A stretch of 64,000 nt of DNA from an uncultured Lachnospiraceae bacterium (GTDB taxonomy: Bacteria > Bacillota > Clostridia > Lachnospirales > Lachnospiraceae), in the NCBI GenBank assembly GCA_910588965.1, contig CAJUSO010000002.1, positions 75,340-139,339 of the forward strand, given 5' to 3'. Shown in pieces: positions 51,734-61,017 of this stretch. Made by a program: the position numbers and the translations under genes. Positions within the stretch are counted from its first letter, which is position 1. Each line of letters starts with the position of its first letter. The notes beneath the pieces are model-generated. The model saw only the letters and a list, made by a program, of their open reading frames with translations. It searched no databases and was not told the DNA's origin.

Positions 51734-52158
51734 AAATTGCAAAGTTCCTGCCCCATCGGCAGGCTGCTGCCCGCAATAGAAAAAAGGCGATAGGGCCGCC
51801 CAAAGACCTCTTGTTTGGCTGGCCCTGGGATAGGAAAAAGTAGCAGGAAGACCCCCCTACAGAAAACAGCCGGACGATGAGAGGCGCAGGCAGGGCTTTT
51901 TGCGAATACATTCCTAAAGCTGCACACTGAACAGGCAGGCCCCATCCAAGGAAGGGCGAACCCTTCCGGCTGGCCCTGCGCCAGTAGGCTGTGACGGTTT
52001 TGCATCCGTTATTTTGCAGGAGTGCTATCTGGCACTTACTAAGGCAGGCTGTGTGAGCAGCCTGTGAAAAAAGGTGGTAACACGGGTTGTAAATCCCCCG
52101 TCCTTTTGGAGCAAACCATGGTATTCCCATGCGTTCCAGGGACGGGGTTTTTGATTTT
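51734..52158 (+). promoter_or_regulatory. T-box riboswitch upstream of tyrS
   Basis: A leader of about 440 bases. Near its end: a stem III-like hairpin CAGGCTG/CAGCCTG (52045-52064), the T-box element GGTGGTAACACGGG (52073-52086) with UGGU to pair with an ACCA tRNA end, and a terminator stem CCCCGTCC (52096-52103) / GGACGGGG (52140-52147) followed by TTTTTGATTTT. ACGGG of the T-box can pair with CCCGT of the terminator arm to form the antiterminator. A UAC in GAATACA at 51907-51909 is a candidate Tyr specifier. Uncharged tRNA-Tyr would turn tyrS on. The stem I fold was not verified. Confidence 0.88.
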
Positions 52159-52176
52159 AAACAAGGAGGAATCATT

Positions 52177-53394
52177 ATGACAGTCTATGACGAACTGGTT
52201 GCCCGGGGCCTGATTGCCCAGGTGACAGACGAAGAAGAAATCAAAGAACTGATTAACACAGGGAAAGCCGTATTTTATATTGGCTTTGACCCAACGGCAG
52301 ACAGCCTCCACGTAGGGCATTTTATGGCGCTCTGCCTGATGAAGCGCCTTCAGATGGCAGGCAACAAGCCCATCGCCCTGATCGGAGGCGGCACAGGGAT
52401 GATTGGCGACCCTTCCGGGCGCAGCGACATGCGCCAGATGATGACCCCGGAGACCATCCAGCACAACTGCAGCTGTTTTAAAGAACAGATGGGGAAATTC
52501 ATTGATTTCTCCGAGGGGAAGGCCTTAATGGTAAACAATGCGGACTGGCTGATGGACCTAAACTACATCGACGTGCTCCGGGAGGTAGGCCCGCATTTCT
52601 CCGTAAACCGCATGCTGACAGCAGAATGCTACAAGCAGCGCATGGAAAAAGGCCTGAGCTTCTTAGAATTCAACTACATGATTATGCAGAGTTATGATTT
52701 CTACGCCCTGTTCCAGAAATACGGCTGCAACATGCAGTTCGGCGGCGACGACCAATGGAGCAATATGCTAGGCGGCACCGAACTTATCCGCCGCAAGCTG
52801 GGCAAGGACGCTTATGCCATGACCATTACCCTGCTGCTCAATTCGGAAGGCAAGAAGATGGGCAAGACCCAATCCGGCGCCGTATGGCTGGATCCCAAGA
52901 AAACTTCCCCCTACGATTTCTACCAGTACTGGCGCAACGTGGCAGATGCGGACGTATTAAAATGCATCCGGATGCTGACCTTCCTCCCCTTAGAGGAAAT
53001 CAACAAAATGGATGCCTGGGAAGGGGCGCAGCTTAACCAGGCAAAAGAAATCCTGGCTTTCGAACTGACCAAAATGGTACATGGGGAGGCAGAAGCCCAG
53101 AAAGCACAGGACGCTGCAAAAGCCATTTTCTCCAGCGGCAACGCAGCTGACATGCCCTCTGCCACTTTGGCCGGCGATGATTTCAAAGACGGCGCCATTG
53201 ACATCTTAGGCCTCCTGGTTAAATCCGGCCTGGCCTCTTCCCGTTCCGAAGCACGCCGGGCCGTGGAGCAGGGCGGCGTCTCTGTCAATGGTGAAAAGGT
53301 GGCTGACATCAAGGTTTCCTACCGCCCAGAGGACTTTGGCAACGGCATGGTCCTGAAAAAAGGCAAAAAAAGCTTCCGCAAAATCTTACTCTAA
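52177..53394 (+). CDS. tyrS: Tyrosine-tRNA ligase
   Basis: 405 residues from the ATG at 52177 (AAGGAGG upstream). Class I synthetase: HVGH in DSLHVGHFMALCL, the YMIMQSYDF and FGGDDQWSNML tyrosine-site segments, KMGKTQSGAVWLD as the KMSKS-type loop, and a C-terminal S4 RNA-binding domain (SRSEARRAVEQGGVSVNGEKV). It charges tRNA-Tyr in the cytoplasm. Controlled by the T-box leader directly upstream. It ends with two stop codons in a row (TAATAG). Confidence 0.97.
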   Translation: MTVYDELVARGLIAQVTDEEEIKELINTGKAVFYIGFDPTADSLHVGHFMALCLMKRLQMAGNKPIALIGGGTGMIGDPSGRSDMRQMMTPETIQHNCSCFKEQMGKFIDFSEGKALMVNNADWLMDLNYIDVLREVGPHFSVNRMLTAECYKQRMEKGLSFLEFNYMIMQSYDFYALFQKYGCNMQFGGDDQWSNMLGGTELIRRKLGKDAYAMTITLLLNSEGKKMGKTQSGAVWLDPKKTSPYDFYQYWRNVADADVLKCIRMLTFLPLEEINKMDAWEGAQLNQAKEILAFELTKMVHGEAEAQKAQDAAKAIFSSGNAADMPSATLAGDDFKDGAIDILGLLVKSGLASSRSEARRAVEQGGVSVNGEKVADIKVSYRPEDFGNGMVLKKGKKSFRKILL

Positions 53395-53445
53395 TAGCCC
53401 AGGCCGGTTTCTATGCGCCATAACAGGGGATGCAAGGGAACCGGC

Positions 53446-53490
53446 CTCCCCTTTCCCCTCAATTTTGAGGGGGAGGGGGCATTTTTGTCT
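53446..53490 (+). terminator. Terminator after tyrS
   Basis: CCCCTCAATTTTGAGGGG forms an inner stem, flanked by C-rich and G-rich arms that can extend it, followed by ATTTTTGTC. It lies about 60 bases after the stop. Confidence 0.7.
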
Positions 53491-54000
53491 CATAGGACGC
53501 ACTTTCTTATAAAAGGTAAAATCCTCCCCTGCGCCAACAGGGACGGCCTCCAGCACACATCCAAAAATGGGATACTTAAGGCAGGGATACCGCAGCATCC
53601 TCGGGAACGGCCCATCAGCCGGAACTTGTGGCTGGATGTCAGTGAAAGGCTTACTTCGTATCCTGCCAGACAGCAAGATAGGCATAGATGAAGTTCTGAT
53701 TGGCGCCCCATAAGTGCATTGATGTAACCACTTTTAACGGAAATGTTTTGCGGATAGATTGTGGAAAAAGGAAGAAGGATTGAAAACAACGCCATGGCCT
53801 GAATGTACCCTAAATGCTTTGGAAATCGATAAGCCACTTGAAAATTGCCTTACAGTGGCAAACAGACTTCCAGAACATTACGATAGCTTTAGGCTATCTT
53901 CCTTTTCGCCGAAAACGAATATCCATTTACGGCATTACCATTTAAGCCACATGGAAAATATTTTCTAAGAAATGGTATCATATACCTTGGACATTCCTAC
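53491..54000. other. Decayed or non-coding stretch
   Basis: About 500 bases with no convincing gene. It opens with the motif ATAGGACGCACTTTC shared with 44498-44516, then short broken frames on the minus strand. The largest frame, 53759-53968 on the plus strand (69 residues), has no ribosome-binding site and no recognised homology. It looks like the edge between the tyrS region and a later block of accessory genes. Confidence 0.45.
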
Positions 54001-54020
54001 CTTCTGTTCCCCTACAAATT

Positions 54021-55643
54021 TTAAGCTTTTATCTCACATATCCGTTTCCTGATTTTCAACACCATAGAGGGTGCTACAGACAATTCATCAATCCCCATCT
54101 TCACAAAAGCCTCCGTCAATTCCAAATCCGCCCCAAGTTCCCCGCAGATGCCTGCCCACTTGCCACATTTGTGGGCATTATCGACCACCATCTGTATCAT
54201 TTTCAGTATCGCCTTGTGGTGCGGATTATAAAAGTCGTCCAGCCTCGCATTCTGCCTGTCAACTGCCAGTGTGTACTGTGTGAGGTCATTTGTCCCGATA
54301 CTGAAAAAGTCAACCAGTTCCGCCAGCTCATCGCTTACCATGACTGCTGCGGGCGTCTCGATCATGATCCCCTGCTCCGGTATCTTGTAAGGAATCTGAA
54401 AAGCGTCCAACTCCTCCTGCACTTCTTTTACAATCACATAAACCTGCTGCACTTCCTCCACGGACGTTATCATGGGGTACATGATGGAAAGATTCCCGAA
54501 CGCCGCCGCGCGCAGCAGCGCCCGAAGCTGCGTCTTAAATATTTCCGGCTGTTTCAGGCAGATTCGGATTGCCCGGTATCCCATCGCTGGGTTATCCTCC
54601 TGTCCCAGGTTAAAATAATCCACCTGCTTGTCGGCCCCGATATCAAGCGTCCTGATGATGACCTTTTTCCCCGCCATCATCTGTGCCACCTGTTTATAAG
54701 CCTGAAACTGCTCCTCCTCTGTCGGAAAATCATTCCTCCCCAGATATAGAAACTCACTGCGGAACAGCCCGATTCCCTCCGCATCGTTTTCAAGCACATA
54801 CCCGACATCGCCCACGCTTGCGATATTTGCATACAAATGAATTTTTTTCCCATCTAAAGTTATCGTCTGTATCCCCTTTAATGTCTGCAGTAACTGCGCT
54901 TTTTCCTTCTCATCTTCCATTCTTTTCTGTGTCTGCCCGCAGAGTCCTTCTGATGGATCAAACGTTATTTCCCCGGCAAAACCGTCCACAACGGCTTTCG
55001 TGCCGCTGTGTATCTCCTGCAGATCCATCGGAACGCCGACCAGCGCCGGTATATTCATCATGCGGGCGAGAATTGCCGTGTGGGAGTTGGTGGAGCCGTG
55101 CACCGTCACAAAAGCCAGTATTTTTTCCTTATCCATCTGCACGGTTTCGCTGGGACTCAGATCTTCCGCAACAATAACCGATGGATTTATGGCAGAAAAA
55201 TCGACTTCCTCCTGCCCCTGCAGAATCTTCACAAGACGGTTGGAAATATCCTTGACATCAGCGGCTCTTTCCTTCATGTAGCCATCGTCCATGCTTGCAA
55301 ACATTTCCGAAAAATTGTCCCCTGTCACTGCCACCGCGTACTCTGCATTCACAAGTTCTGTCTGGATCATTTTGTGTATGGATTCGAGATAGTCCTCGTC
55401 CTCCAACATCATCTGATGCACCTCGAAAATGGCGGCATTGGCCTCCCCGACTTCCTTTAACGCCTTGTCGTACAATTTCTGAAGCTGTAATTTTGCTTCT
55501 TTACCAGCCTCTTCCACTCTCGCCGCCTCGGCCGCCGCATCCTCAATCCGGCACCGCTTTACCTGCAGCTCCCTGTCCTTTAAGACAATCACGTTTCCCA
55601 TTGTAATCCCTTTATATACGGATTTTCCTTTATATGTTTTCAT
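54021..55643 (-). CDS. ptsI: PTS phosphoenolpyruvate-protein phosphotransferase (Enzyme I)
   Basis: 540 residues from the ATG at 55643 (GGAGGAAGC upstream). N-terminal HPr-binding/phosphohistidine domain with active-site His188 in HGSTNSHTAIL, and the C-terminal PEP-binding TIM barrel (GIGLFRSEFLYLG, GAMGYRAIR-type region and GTNDLTQYTLAVDR). It passes phosphate from PEP to HPr. It is the last gene of an operon that also holds HPr, EIIBCA and the phosphoglucosidase, an unusual grouping for a general PTS enzyme. Confidence 0.96.
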   Translation of the reverse strand: MKTYKGKSVYKGITMGNVIVLKDRELQVKRCRIEDAAAEAARVEEAGKEAKLQLQKLYDKALKEVGEANAAIFEVHQMMLEDEDYLESIHKMIQTELVNAEYAVAVTGDNFSEMFASMDDGYMKERAADVKDISNRLVKILQGQEEVDFSAINPSVIVAEDLSPSETVQMDKEKILAFVTVHGSTNSHTAILARMMNIPALVGVPMDLQEIHSGTKAVVDGFAGEITFDPSEGLCGQTQKRMEDEKEKAQLLQTLKGIQTITLDGKKIHLYANIASVGDVGYVLENDAEGIGLFRSEFLYLGRNDFPTEEEQFQAYKQVAQMMAGKKVIIRTLDIGADKQVDYFNLGQEDNPAMGYRAIRICLKQPEIFKTQLRALLRAAAFGNLSIMYPMITSVEEVQQVYVIVKEVQEELDAFQIPYKIPEQGIMIETPAAVMVSDELAELVDFFSIGTNDLTQYTLAVDRQNARLDDFYNPHHKAILKMIQMVVDNAHKCGKWAGICGELGADLELTEAFVKMGIDELSVAPSMVLKIRKRICEIKA

Positions 55644-55750
55644 CCTGCTTCCTCCATTATTGACTTCCATTCATACACTGCCAATACACATCCACATGGC
55701 ATATTCGCTGTATGGGGGCAGGGAAACAGAGCATTCCCCACTTGGTCATC

Positions 55751-56008
55751 TTACAGGTTATTCTTCATGAATGCTTCCATCTGCTCTATGGCAGCATCCT
55801 CGTCTGCGCCTTCTGCTGTGATGGTAATCCTGTCACCACACTTCACACCCATCCCCATCAGCGCCATCAGCTTGGAAGCTTCCACTATCTTGCCGCCCTT
55901 TTGAATGGTGATCTTGCTTTCAAATTTCTTTACCTCTTTTACCAGCATACCCGCCGGTCTCGCGTGGATTCCTAACTCGTCTTTAATAACATACTCAAAT
56001 GATTTCAT
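55751..56008 (-). CDS. ptsH: HPr-family phosphocarrier protein, dedicated copy
   Basis: 85 residues from the ATG at 56008 (AAGGAAGAG upstream). His15 in GIHARPAG, the phosphorelay site, is present. At the usual regulatory Ser46 position (KSIMG in Bacillus) it reads ASKLM: aligned by the following MGMGVKCGD block, Lys occupies position 46 and Ser 45. So it can likely carry phosphate but may not be a target of HPr kinase at the normal site. It sits between the phosphoglucosidase and Enzyme I genes. Confidence 0.92.
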   Translation of the reverse strand: MKSFEYVIKDELGIHARPAGMLVKEVKKFESKITIQKGGKIVEASKLMALMGMGVKCGDRITITAEGADEDAAIEQMEAFMKNNL

Positions 56009-56042
56009 ATTGTCTCTTCCTTTCTTAAATGAAATATTGCAT

Positions 56043-57473
56043 TTATAAAATTTCCCCATTGCTTTCTATGACGCTCCGATACCAGCCAAAGGACTTTTTC
56101 TTTCTCCGCTCCAGTGTCCCGTTTCCCTCGTTGTCCTTATCCACATAGATAAAACCGTACCGCTTTTTCATTTCGCCCGTCGTGAAAGACACACAGTCAA
56201 TACAGCCCCAAGGCGTATAGCCCATCAGCTCCACTCCATCCAACAGAACCGCTTTTTTCAGCTCTTCGATATGCGCTTTCAGGTATGCGATCCGGTAGTC
56301 GTCGTTAACCGTTCCGTCTGGCTGTATCTCATCGACTGCACCAAACCCATTTTCCACAATAAACAATGGCTTCTGGTATCTCTCATACAGCAGGTTCAGC
56401 GCATATCTTAAACCGGCCGGATCAATCTGCCAGCCCCAGTCACTCTTCTTGACAAACGGATTATTCACGCTTCCCGGATATCCGTCCAGTCCGTTACCCT
56501 CCACCACTACATTCGCCTTTACTGCGTTGGTCATATAGTAACTAAATCCCACATAGTCTACCGTTCCTTCCTGCAGAATCCGCTCATCTTCCGGTTTCAT
56601 CTTAATATGGAATCCTTTTCTCTCCCACTCCTTTAAAATGTAAGATGGATACTCACCTCTCACATGCACATCGCCGAAAAGGTATCTGTCATGCATCGCA
56701 AGGACGGAATACATCATGTCATCAGGGTGGCAGGAATACGGATAAATCGGCACACAGGCCACCATGCAGCCAATCTGGAAATCAGGGTTGATCTCATGCC
56801 CCTTTTTCACAACCAGCGCACTCGCCACCAGTTCATGGTGCACTACCTGGTACATACACTCCTCCGGGTTTTCCTGTTCTGGAAAAATCACGCCGGAACA
56901 CGTATAGCCAAACAGCGGGTACTTATAATTCTTCTGGTTGTTGATCTCATTAAAAGTCATCCAGTACCGGACCTTATCCTTATAGCGTTCCATCACCGTG
57001 ACTGCATATTTTACAAAAAAGCCAACCAGTTTCCTGTTTTTCCAGCCGCCGTATTCCCGTACCAGATGATATGGCATCTCAAAATGGGAGAGCGTGACAA
57101 CTGGCTGAATCCCATATTTTAAGAGCTCATCAAACAAATCGTCATAAAACCGGAGCCCTTCCTCATTTGGCGTGTCCTCGTCTCCGTTCGGGAAGATCCG
57201 CGTCCACGCAATTGATGTGCGGAAACATTTAAAACCCATCTCGGCAAATAATCTCACATCTTCTTTATAATGGTGGTAAAAATCCACCGCCTCATGGTTC
57301 GGATAATAATATCCCTCCTGCACACCGTCCGTAATCTGGCGGTCAACGCCATTTGCACCTGCCGTAAGGACATCCACAATGCTGACGCCCTTTCCTCCCA
57401 CGTTCCATGCGCCTTCCACCTGATGGGCAGCAACAGCGCCGCCCCAAAGAAAATTATCTGGTAATCTGTTCAT
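56043..57473 (-). CDS. GH1 6-phospho-beta-glucosidase
   Basis: 476 residues, a typical length for the family. N-terminal FLWGGAVAAHQVEGAWNVGG, acid/base Glu in YWMTFNEINNQ, nucleophile Glu in LFIVENGFGA, and the C-terminal GYTPWGCIDCVSFTTGEMKKRYGFIYVD with the Ser/Lys/Tyr phosphate-binding residues of phospho-glucosidases (SFGWYRSVIESNG). It hydrolyses cellobiose- or arbutin-type 6-phospho-beta-glucosides delivered by the EII encoded 14 bases upstream. Cytoplasmic. Confidence 0.95.
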   Translation of the reverse strand: MNRLPDNFLWGGAVAAHQVEGAWNVGGKGVSIVDVLTAGANGVDRQITDGVQEGYYYPNHEAVDFYHHYKEDVRLFAEMGFKCFRTSIAWTRIFPNGDEDTPNEEGLRFYDDLFDELLKYGIQPVVTLSHFEMPYHLVREYGGWKNRKLVGFFVKYAVTVMERYKDKVRYWMTFNEINNQKNYKYPLFGYTCSGVIFPEQENPEECMYQVVHHELVASALVVKKGHEINPDFQIGCMVACVPIYPYSCHPDDMMYSVLAMHDRYLFGDVHVRGEYPSYILKEWERKGFHIKMKPEDERILQEGTVDYVGFSYYMTNAVKANVVVEGNGLDGYPGSVNNPFVKKSDWGWQIDPAGLRYALNLLYERYQKPLFIVENGFGAVDEIQPDGTVNDDYRIAYLKAHIEELKKAVLLDGVELMGYTPWGCIDCVSFTTGEMKKRYGFIYVDKDNEGNGTLERRKKKSFGWYRSVIESNGEIL

Positions 57474-57486
57474 TTAACCCCTCCTG

Positions 57487-59358
57487 TCACCGCACGCTCA
57501 TTACAGTTTCCAACATGTTTACCTTACAGCCGGAACGCACATCAAGCTGCGCACCGTCGCCCATCTCCGTAACCACGCAGATCACAGTCGTGTCATAACC
57601 CTCTTTTTCAATCATTTCCTTATCAAATGTTACCAACAAGTCGCCCCTCCTGACTGTATCGCCCTGTGCCACATGCGCCTGGAATCCTCTTCCGTCCAGT
57701 TCGACCGTATTGATGCCAATGTGAACCAGCAGCTCCACACCGTTTGCAGATAAGCCAATTGCATGGCCTGTCGGGAACAATGCCTCTACGCTCGCATCAA
57801 AAGGAGCGTGTACCTTTCCTTCCTCCGCCACGATCCCGATACCGTCTCCCATGCCTTTTGAGGCAAATACCTCATCCCTGACCTCCTCGATAGGAACCAC
57901 CAGCCCTTTTGCCGGGCTTGCGATGTCAAGAACCACTCCGTTTTTAGAGGAAACACTGCCTGCTGCCTTCTCTGCTGTCTCTGGAATCGCTTCCTGCGCT
58001 TCCACGACATTTTCCTCAAAACCGGCAATATAAGCCAGAACCACACCTAACACAAAGGAAACTACAATAGAAATCAGAAAGCCGATGAACTCTGATCCAT
58101 ATCCTGCCTTAAAATATGCGGGAATCGTTGCAATACCGGGCATGTTATACCCCCACGACACCGCATGAAAAGCACCCGCGATACCGCCGCCGACCGCACC
58201 TGCAATGCATCCGCAGATCATCGGTTTTTTCAGCCTGAGGTTGACGCCGTAAATGGCAGGTTCCGTGATACCGAACAGTCCAGTCACTGCCGCCGACGCG
58301 GACACCCCTTTCATGTCCTTATCCTTTGTTTCCAGGAATACCCCGAGTGATGCACCCGCCTGTGAAAATACTGCCGATGCCTGCATCCCGGTGAACGTAT
58401 CATATCCGAGTGATGCATAATTTCCGACGGTGACTGGTGTGATTCCCCAATGTACACCAAAAATAACAAGCACTTCCCACAGGCCGCCTACGATAATACC
58501 TGCAGCAATCGGGCTTAACCCGTACAATGAATTGTATACACCGCCGATTGCACCGCCAACCGCATTGCCAATCGGCCCAAACGCAAGCAGTGTGAGCGGA
58601 ACCATAATGGCGATCGTAAACATCGGTGAAAACAGGTTGCGCACTACAATCGGCAGATATTTGTCAAAAAATTTCTGCACATAAGATGCCACCCAGATTG
58701 ACAAAATAATCGGTATGACCGATGATGTATAGCTGAGGAGCTGCACTTTCATGCCCAGGAAATACACATCCGCCCCAGTGTTTACCATATTGATGTAGTC
58801 CGGGCACACCAGCGCACAAGCAATCACGACTGCCGCATATGTGTTCACGCCAAATTTTTTTGCCGCCGTGATGGAAATCAGCACGGGAAGGAATGTAAAT
58901 GCCGTCCACGAGATAAAGTTCAAAATCTGATACGTGCCGCCCGATGTATCAATCGCATTCAGCGCGACGAAAATCCCTAAAATACCCTGTAAGATACCGC
59001 AAGCTGCCAATGTGTACAGAAACGGTGCAAAGATGCTGGAAATGATGTCAACAATCCGGTTTAATATCCCCACCTTATTCTTGGAAGTGCCCGCCGCATC
59101 CTCATCCACCGTAACCAGTTCCATCACAAACCCAAACGCATCCTTGACGTGGTTTCCGATCACAACCTGATATTGCCCTCCAGCCTGGACTGTCGTGATG
59201 ACTCCTGGAATCTTTGCCACCTTAGCGGAATCCACAACGGATGCATCCTTTAATATAAATCTCAGTCTTGTTGCACAGTGTGCCACGTTGGTTATGTTGC
59301 TGTCACCGCCTAATTCTCTTACCAGTTCCCTGGCTGTAATCCGATAATCAATAGCCAT
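57487..59358 (-). CDS. PTS beta-glucoside transporter, fused EIIBCA
   Basis: 623 residues from the ATG at 59358 (AGGGGCGG upstream). EIIB (1-80) with the phospho-Cys in NVAHCATRLRF; EIIC membrane domain (about 100-455) with ten or so helices and GITEPAIYGVNLR; EIIA (about 475-620) with the phospho-His in LLVHIGINTVELDG and VKKGDLL-type VRRGDLLVTFD. The B-C-A order matches BglF/BglP. It imports and phosphorylates a beta-glucoside using the HPr encoded two genes downstream. Confidence 0.95.
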   Translation of the reverse strand: MAIDYRITARELVRELGGDSNITNVAHCATRLRFILKDASVVDSAKVAKIPGVITTVQAGGQYQVVIGNHVKDAFGFVMELVTVDEDAAGTSKNKVGILNRIVDIISSIFAPFLYTLAACGILQGILGIFVALNAIDTSGGTYQILNFISWTAFTFLPVLISITAAKKFGVNTYAAVVIACALVCPDYINMVNTGADVYFLGMKVQLLSYTSSVIPIILSIWVASYVQKFFDKYLPIVVRNLFSPMFTIAIMVPLTLLAFGPIGNAVGGAIGGVYNSLYGLSPIAAGIIVGGLWEVLVIFGVHWGITPVTVGNYASLGYDTFTGMQASAVFSQAGASLGVFLETKDKDMKGVSASAAVTGLFGITEPAIYGVNLRLKKPMICGCIAGAVGGGIAGAFHAVSWGYNMPGIATIPAYFKAGYGSEFIGFLISIVVSFVLGVVLAYIAGFEENVVEAQEAIPETAEKAAGSVSSKNGVVLDIASPAKGLVVPIEEVRDEVFASKGMGDGIGIVAEEGKVHAPFDASVEALFPTGHAIGLSANGVELLVHIGINTVELDGRGFQAHVAQGDTVRRGDLLVTFDKEMIEKEGYDTTVICVVTEMGDGAQLDVRSGCKVNMLETVMSVR

Positions 59359-59410
59359 AGTTGCCGCCCCTTTCCAATTGTTTTGAAGCACTGGTTGCTT
59401 TGTAATTTTC

Positions 59411-59438
59411 ATTATACATTTTTTCGTCTTAATTTCTA
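59411..59438 (-). promoter_or_regulatory. Probable promoter of the beta-glucoside operon
   Basis: Minus strand TATAAT (59411-59416) with a weak TAGAAA (59433-59438), 16 bases apart. A GAAA-(10)-TTTC inverted repeat near 59490 in the same gap could be a regulator site. I see no BglG-type antiterminator hairpin here. Confidence 0.4.
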
Positions 59439-59553
59439 GTATTTGGGCTCTGTTAGGAATTTATTACGCAGGATGTGAAATTGTTTTATGGAAAAAACAT
59501 AGTGTTTCTTTGTATTAAGACCGCAAAAACATTGTAAAACAACAGGAAGGCAG

Positions 59554-60279
59554 CTATGAAAGCCGCCTCCCTATCGTTTCCAATAAGTAAATTACCGGTA
59601 CTTGGGTTGTAATGTTATATTCGCCCTGAACCATTTGTTTGGGCACAAAATATGCCAGGTTGTAATCCGACATTTTCGCGAGCGTACAGGACAATCCGTT
59701 CGTAATACTAAAAATCTTGCAGTTATGCCTTTTTAAACGCTCTGCCAGCCTCAAAGTCTGCTGTGTCTCGCCTGATTCCGACAATGCGATAACCGCTGTC
59801 CCCTCTATATCATTGCCGATTGGAAAATACGGATCTTCTATATACTGACTGAACTTTCCAATGTTTGAAAAATATCTTGCCCCGTACTTCCCTAGAATCC
59901 CTGATGTACCAATTCCTATAAAAATCAGTTGTCTGGCTTTCTGAATCATCTCTGTAACTTTGACGATGGACTCCTCATATTCAGTCGAAGTTACATTGTG
60001 CAGAAAGTACATGATTTCATCCCCAACATTATCTTTTAAGACTTTTTTATGATTTTCTTGTTCTTCTTTCAAAAAGAGTTTGAACCTCACACGAAATTCC
60101 GAGTAACCATCACAACCCGTTTTCTTACAAAACCGAATGATTGTGGAAGTTGACACATGCACTGCGTCCGACAGTTCACGTATTGTCATAAATTTGACTT
60201 CTTCTTTATGATCCATGATATAATTGTAAACCAGCATTTCCAATTCATTATAGGACTGTAAGACTTCGTATCCAAACAT
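59554..60279 (-). CDS. RpiR/MurR family transcription regulator
   Basis: 241 residues, AAAGGAGG before the ATG. N-terminal RpiR helix-turn-helix (YIMDHKEEVKFMTIRELSDAVHVSTSTIIRFCKKTG) and a C-terminal SIS sugar-phosphate domain (about 105-235) with LIFIGIGTSGILGKYGARYFS and VIALSESGETQQTLRLAERLK. It should sense a phospho-sugar, for example the 6-phospho-glucoside, and control the PTS operon directly downstream. Same direction, 196-base gap. Confidence 0.93.
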   Translation of the reverse strand: MFGYEVLQSYNELEMLVYNYIMDHKEEVKFMTIRELSDAVHVSTSTIIRFCKKTGCDGYSEFRVRFKLFLKEEQENHKKVLKDNVGDEIMYFLHNVTSTEYEESIVKVTEMIQKARQLIFIGIGTSGILGKYGARYFSNIGKFSQYIEDPYFPIGNDIEGTAVIALSESGETQQTLRLAERLKRHNCKIFSITNGLSCTLAKMSDYNLAYFVPKQMVQGEYNITTQVPVIYLLETIGRRLS

Positions 60280-60309
60280 GGAATCCTCCTTTCTGTACCA
60301 CGCAGCCGC

Positions 60310-60909
60310 TCAGATAGGATCTGTTTTTTGGTAACCGTTATTGATTTTGACCAGGTATTCATTCTGTATCTGAAAATAGTTCCCAGCCAGTATACGATAC
60401 AAAAGCCCTGACAATTGTTCCTGCGAAACTGGCTTCTCACTTCTAAACCAGTGCAATACCATATGTGATATCGCTCCGCTCAGAAAAGCTGCCGCATATT
60501 GATCCAACTCCCCTGCAGGACCAGGACTCATTTGTTCCGCAAAAACCTGAATGACCGATGCCATCTCGGCTTCCAGCAGATAGTCCAATCCATGGAGGAC
60601 AATGAGGCACATTAATCTCTGGTTCCTATAGAGCGTCTCTGTAAGCTGCCTTGTAATGCCATCCAATTTCACGGGCGTCTTTTGCGCCAGCCCGGTCATC
60701 ATTTCAGCGTAACACTGATGAATGCAAAAACGGATGATGTCATCTTTACACTCAAAAAAATTATAAAATGTCTGGCGAGATAAATCAGCTTTTTTACAGA
60801 TGTCCTTCACCGTTACCTTAGAATAACTCCGTTCCTCCATCAGAGACAGCAAAGCATCAGCCAGCCATTTCCTGGAATGCAGTGCTGTCGGATTGTTTCC
60901 GTCATACAT
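60310..60909 (-). CDS. TetR/AcrR family regulator
   Basis: 199 residues. N-terminal TetR helix-turn-helix (SRKWLADALLSLMEERSYSKVTVKDICKKADLSRQTFYNFFECKDDI, about 12-60) and a variable C-terminal ligand domain. Its promoter overlaps a TTGACA-TC-TGTCAA palindrome shared with the divergent membrane gene, which is a likely operator. It lies between the PTS operon and the terpene-cyclase-like remnant; the remnant is the more likely target. Confidence 0.92.
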   Translation of the reverse strand: MYDGNNPTALHSRKWLADALLSLMEERSYSKVTVKDICKKADLSRQTFYNFFECKDDIIRFCIHQCYAEMMTGLAQKTPVKLDGITRQLTETLYRNQRLMCLIVLHGLDYLLEAEMASVIQVFAEQMSPGPAGELDQYAAAFLSGAISHMVLHWFRSEKPVSQEQLSGLLYRILAGNYFQIQNEYLVKINNGYQKTDPI

Positions 60910-60971
60910 GACATATCCTCCGTTTTGTACAAGTTGCTTGCGGGATATTGACTTATACCGTGCCTGATATT

Positions 60972-61000
60972 ATTATAATATAAACATTGACATCTGTCAA
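60972..61000 (-). promoter_or_regulatory. TetR promoter with overlapping palindromic operator
   Basis: Minus strand TTGACA (60995-61000) and TATAAT (60972-60977), 17-base spacer, both perfect. The -35 box is half of the palindrome TTGACATCTGTCAA (60987-61000), so bound TetR would block its own promoter and probably the divergent gene. Confidence 0.78.
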
Positions 61001-61017
61001 ACTTGGAGGTGGAAAGA

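Noticed and set aside
51597..52175. Minus-strand frame of 192 codons
   Set aside because: It lies across the tyrS promoter and T-box leader and has no recognisable domain.
53759..53968. Plus-strand frame of 69 codons after tyrS
   Set aside because: No ribosome-binding site, no recognised domain, and surrounded by broken frames.
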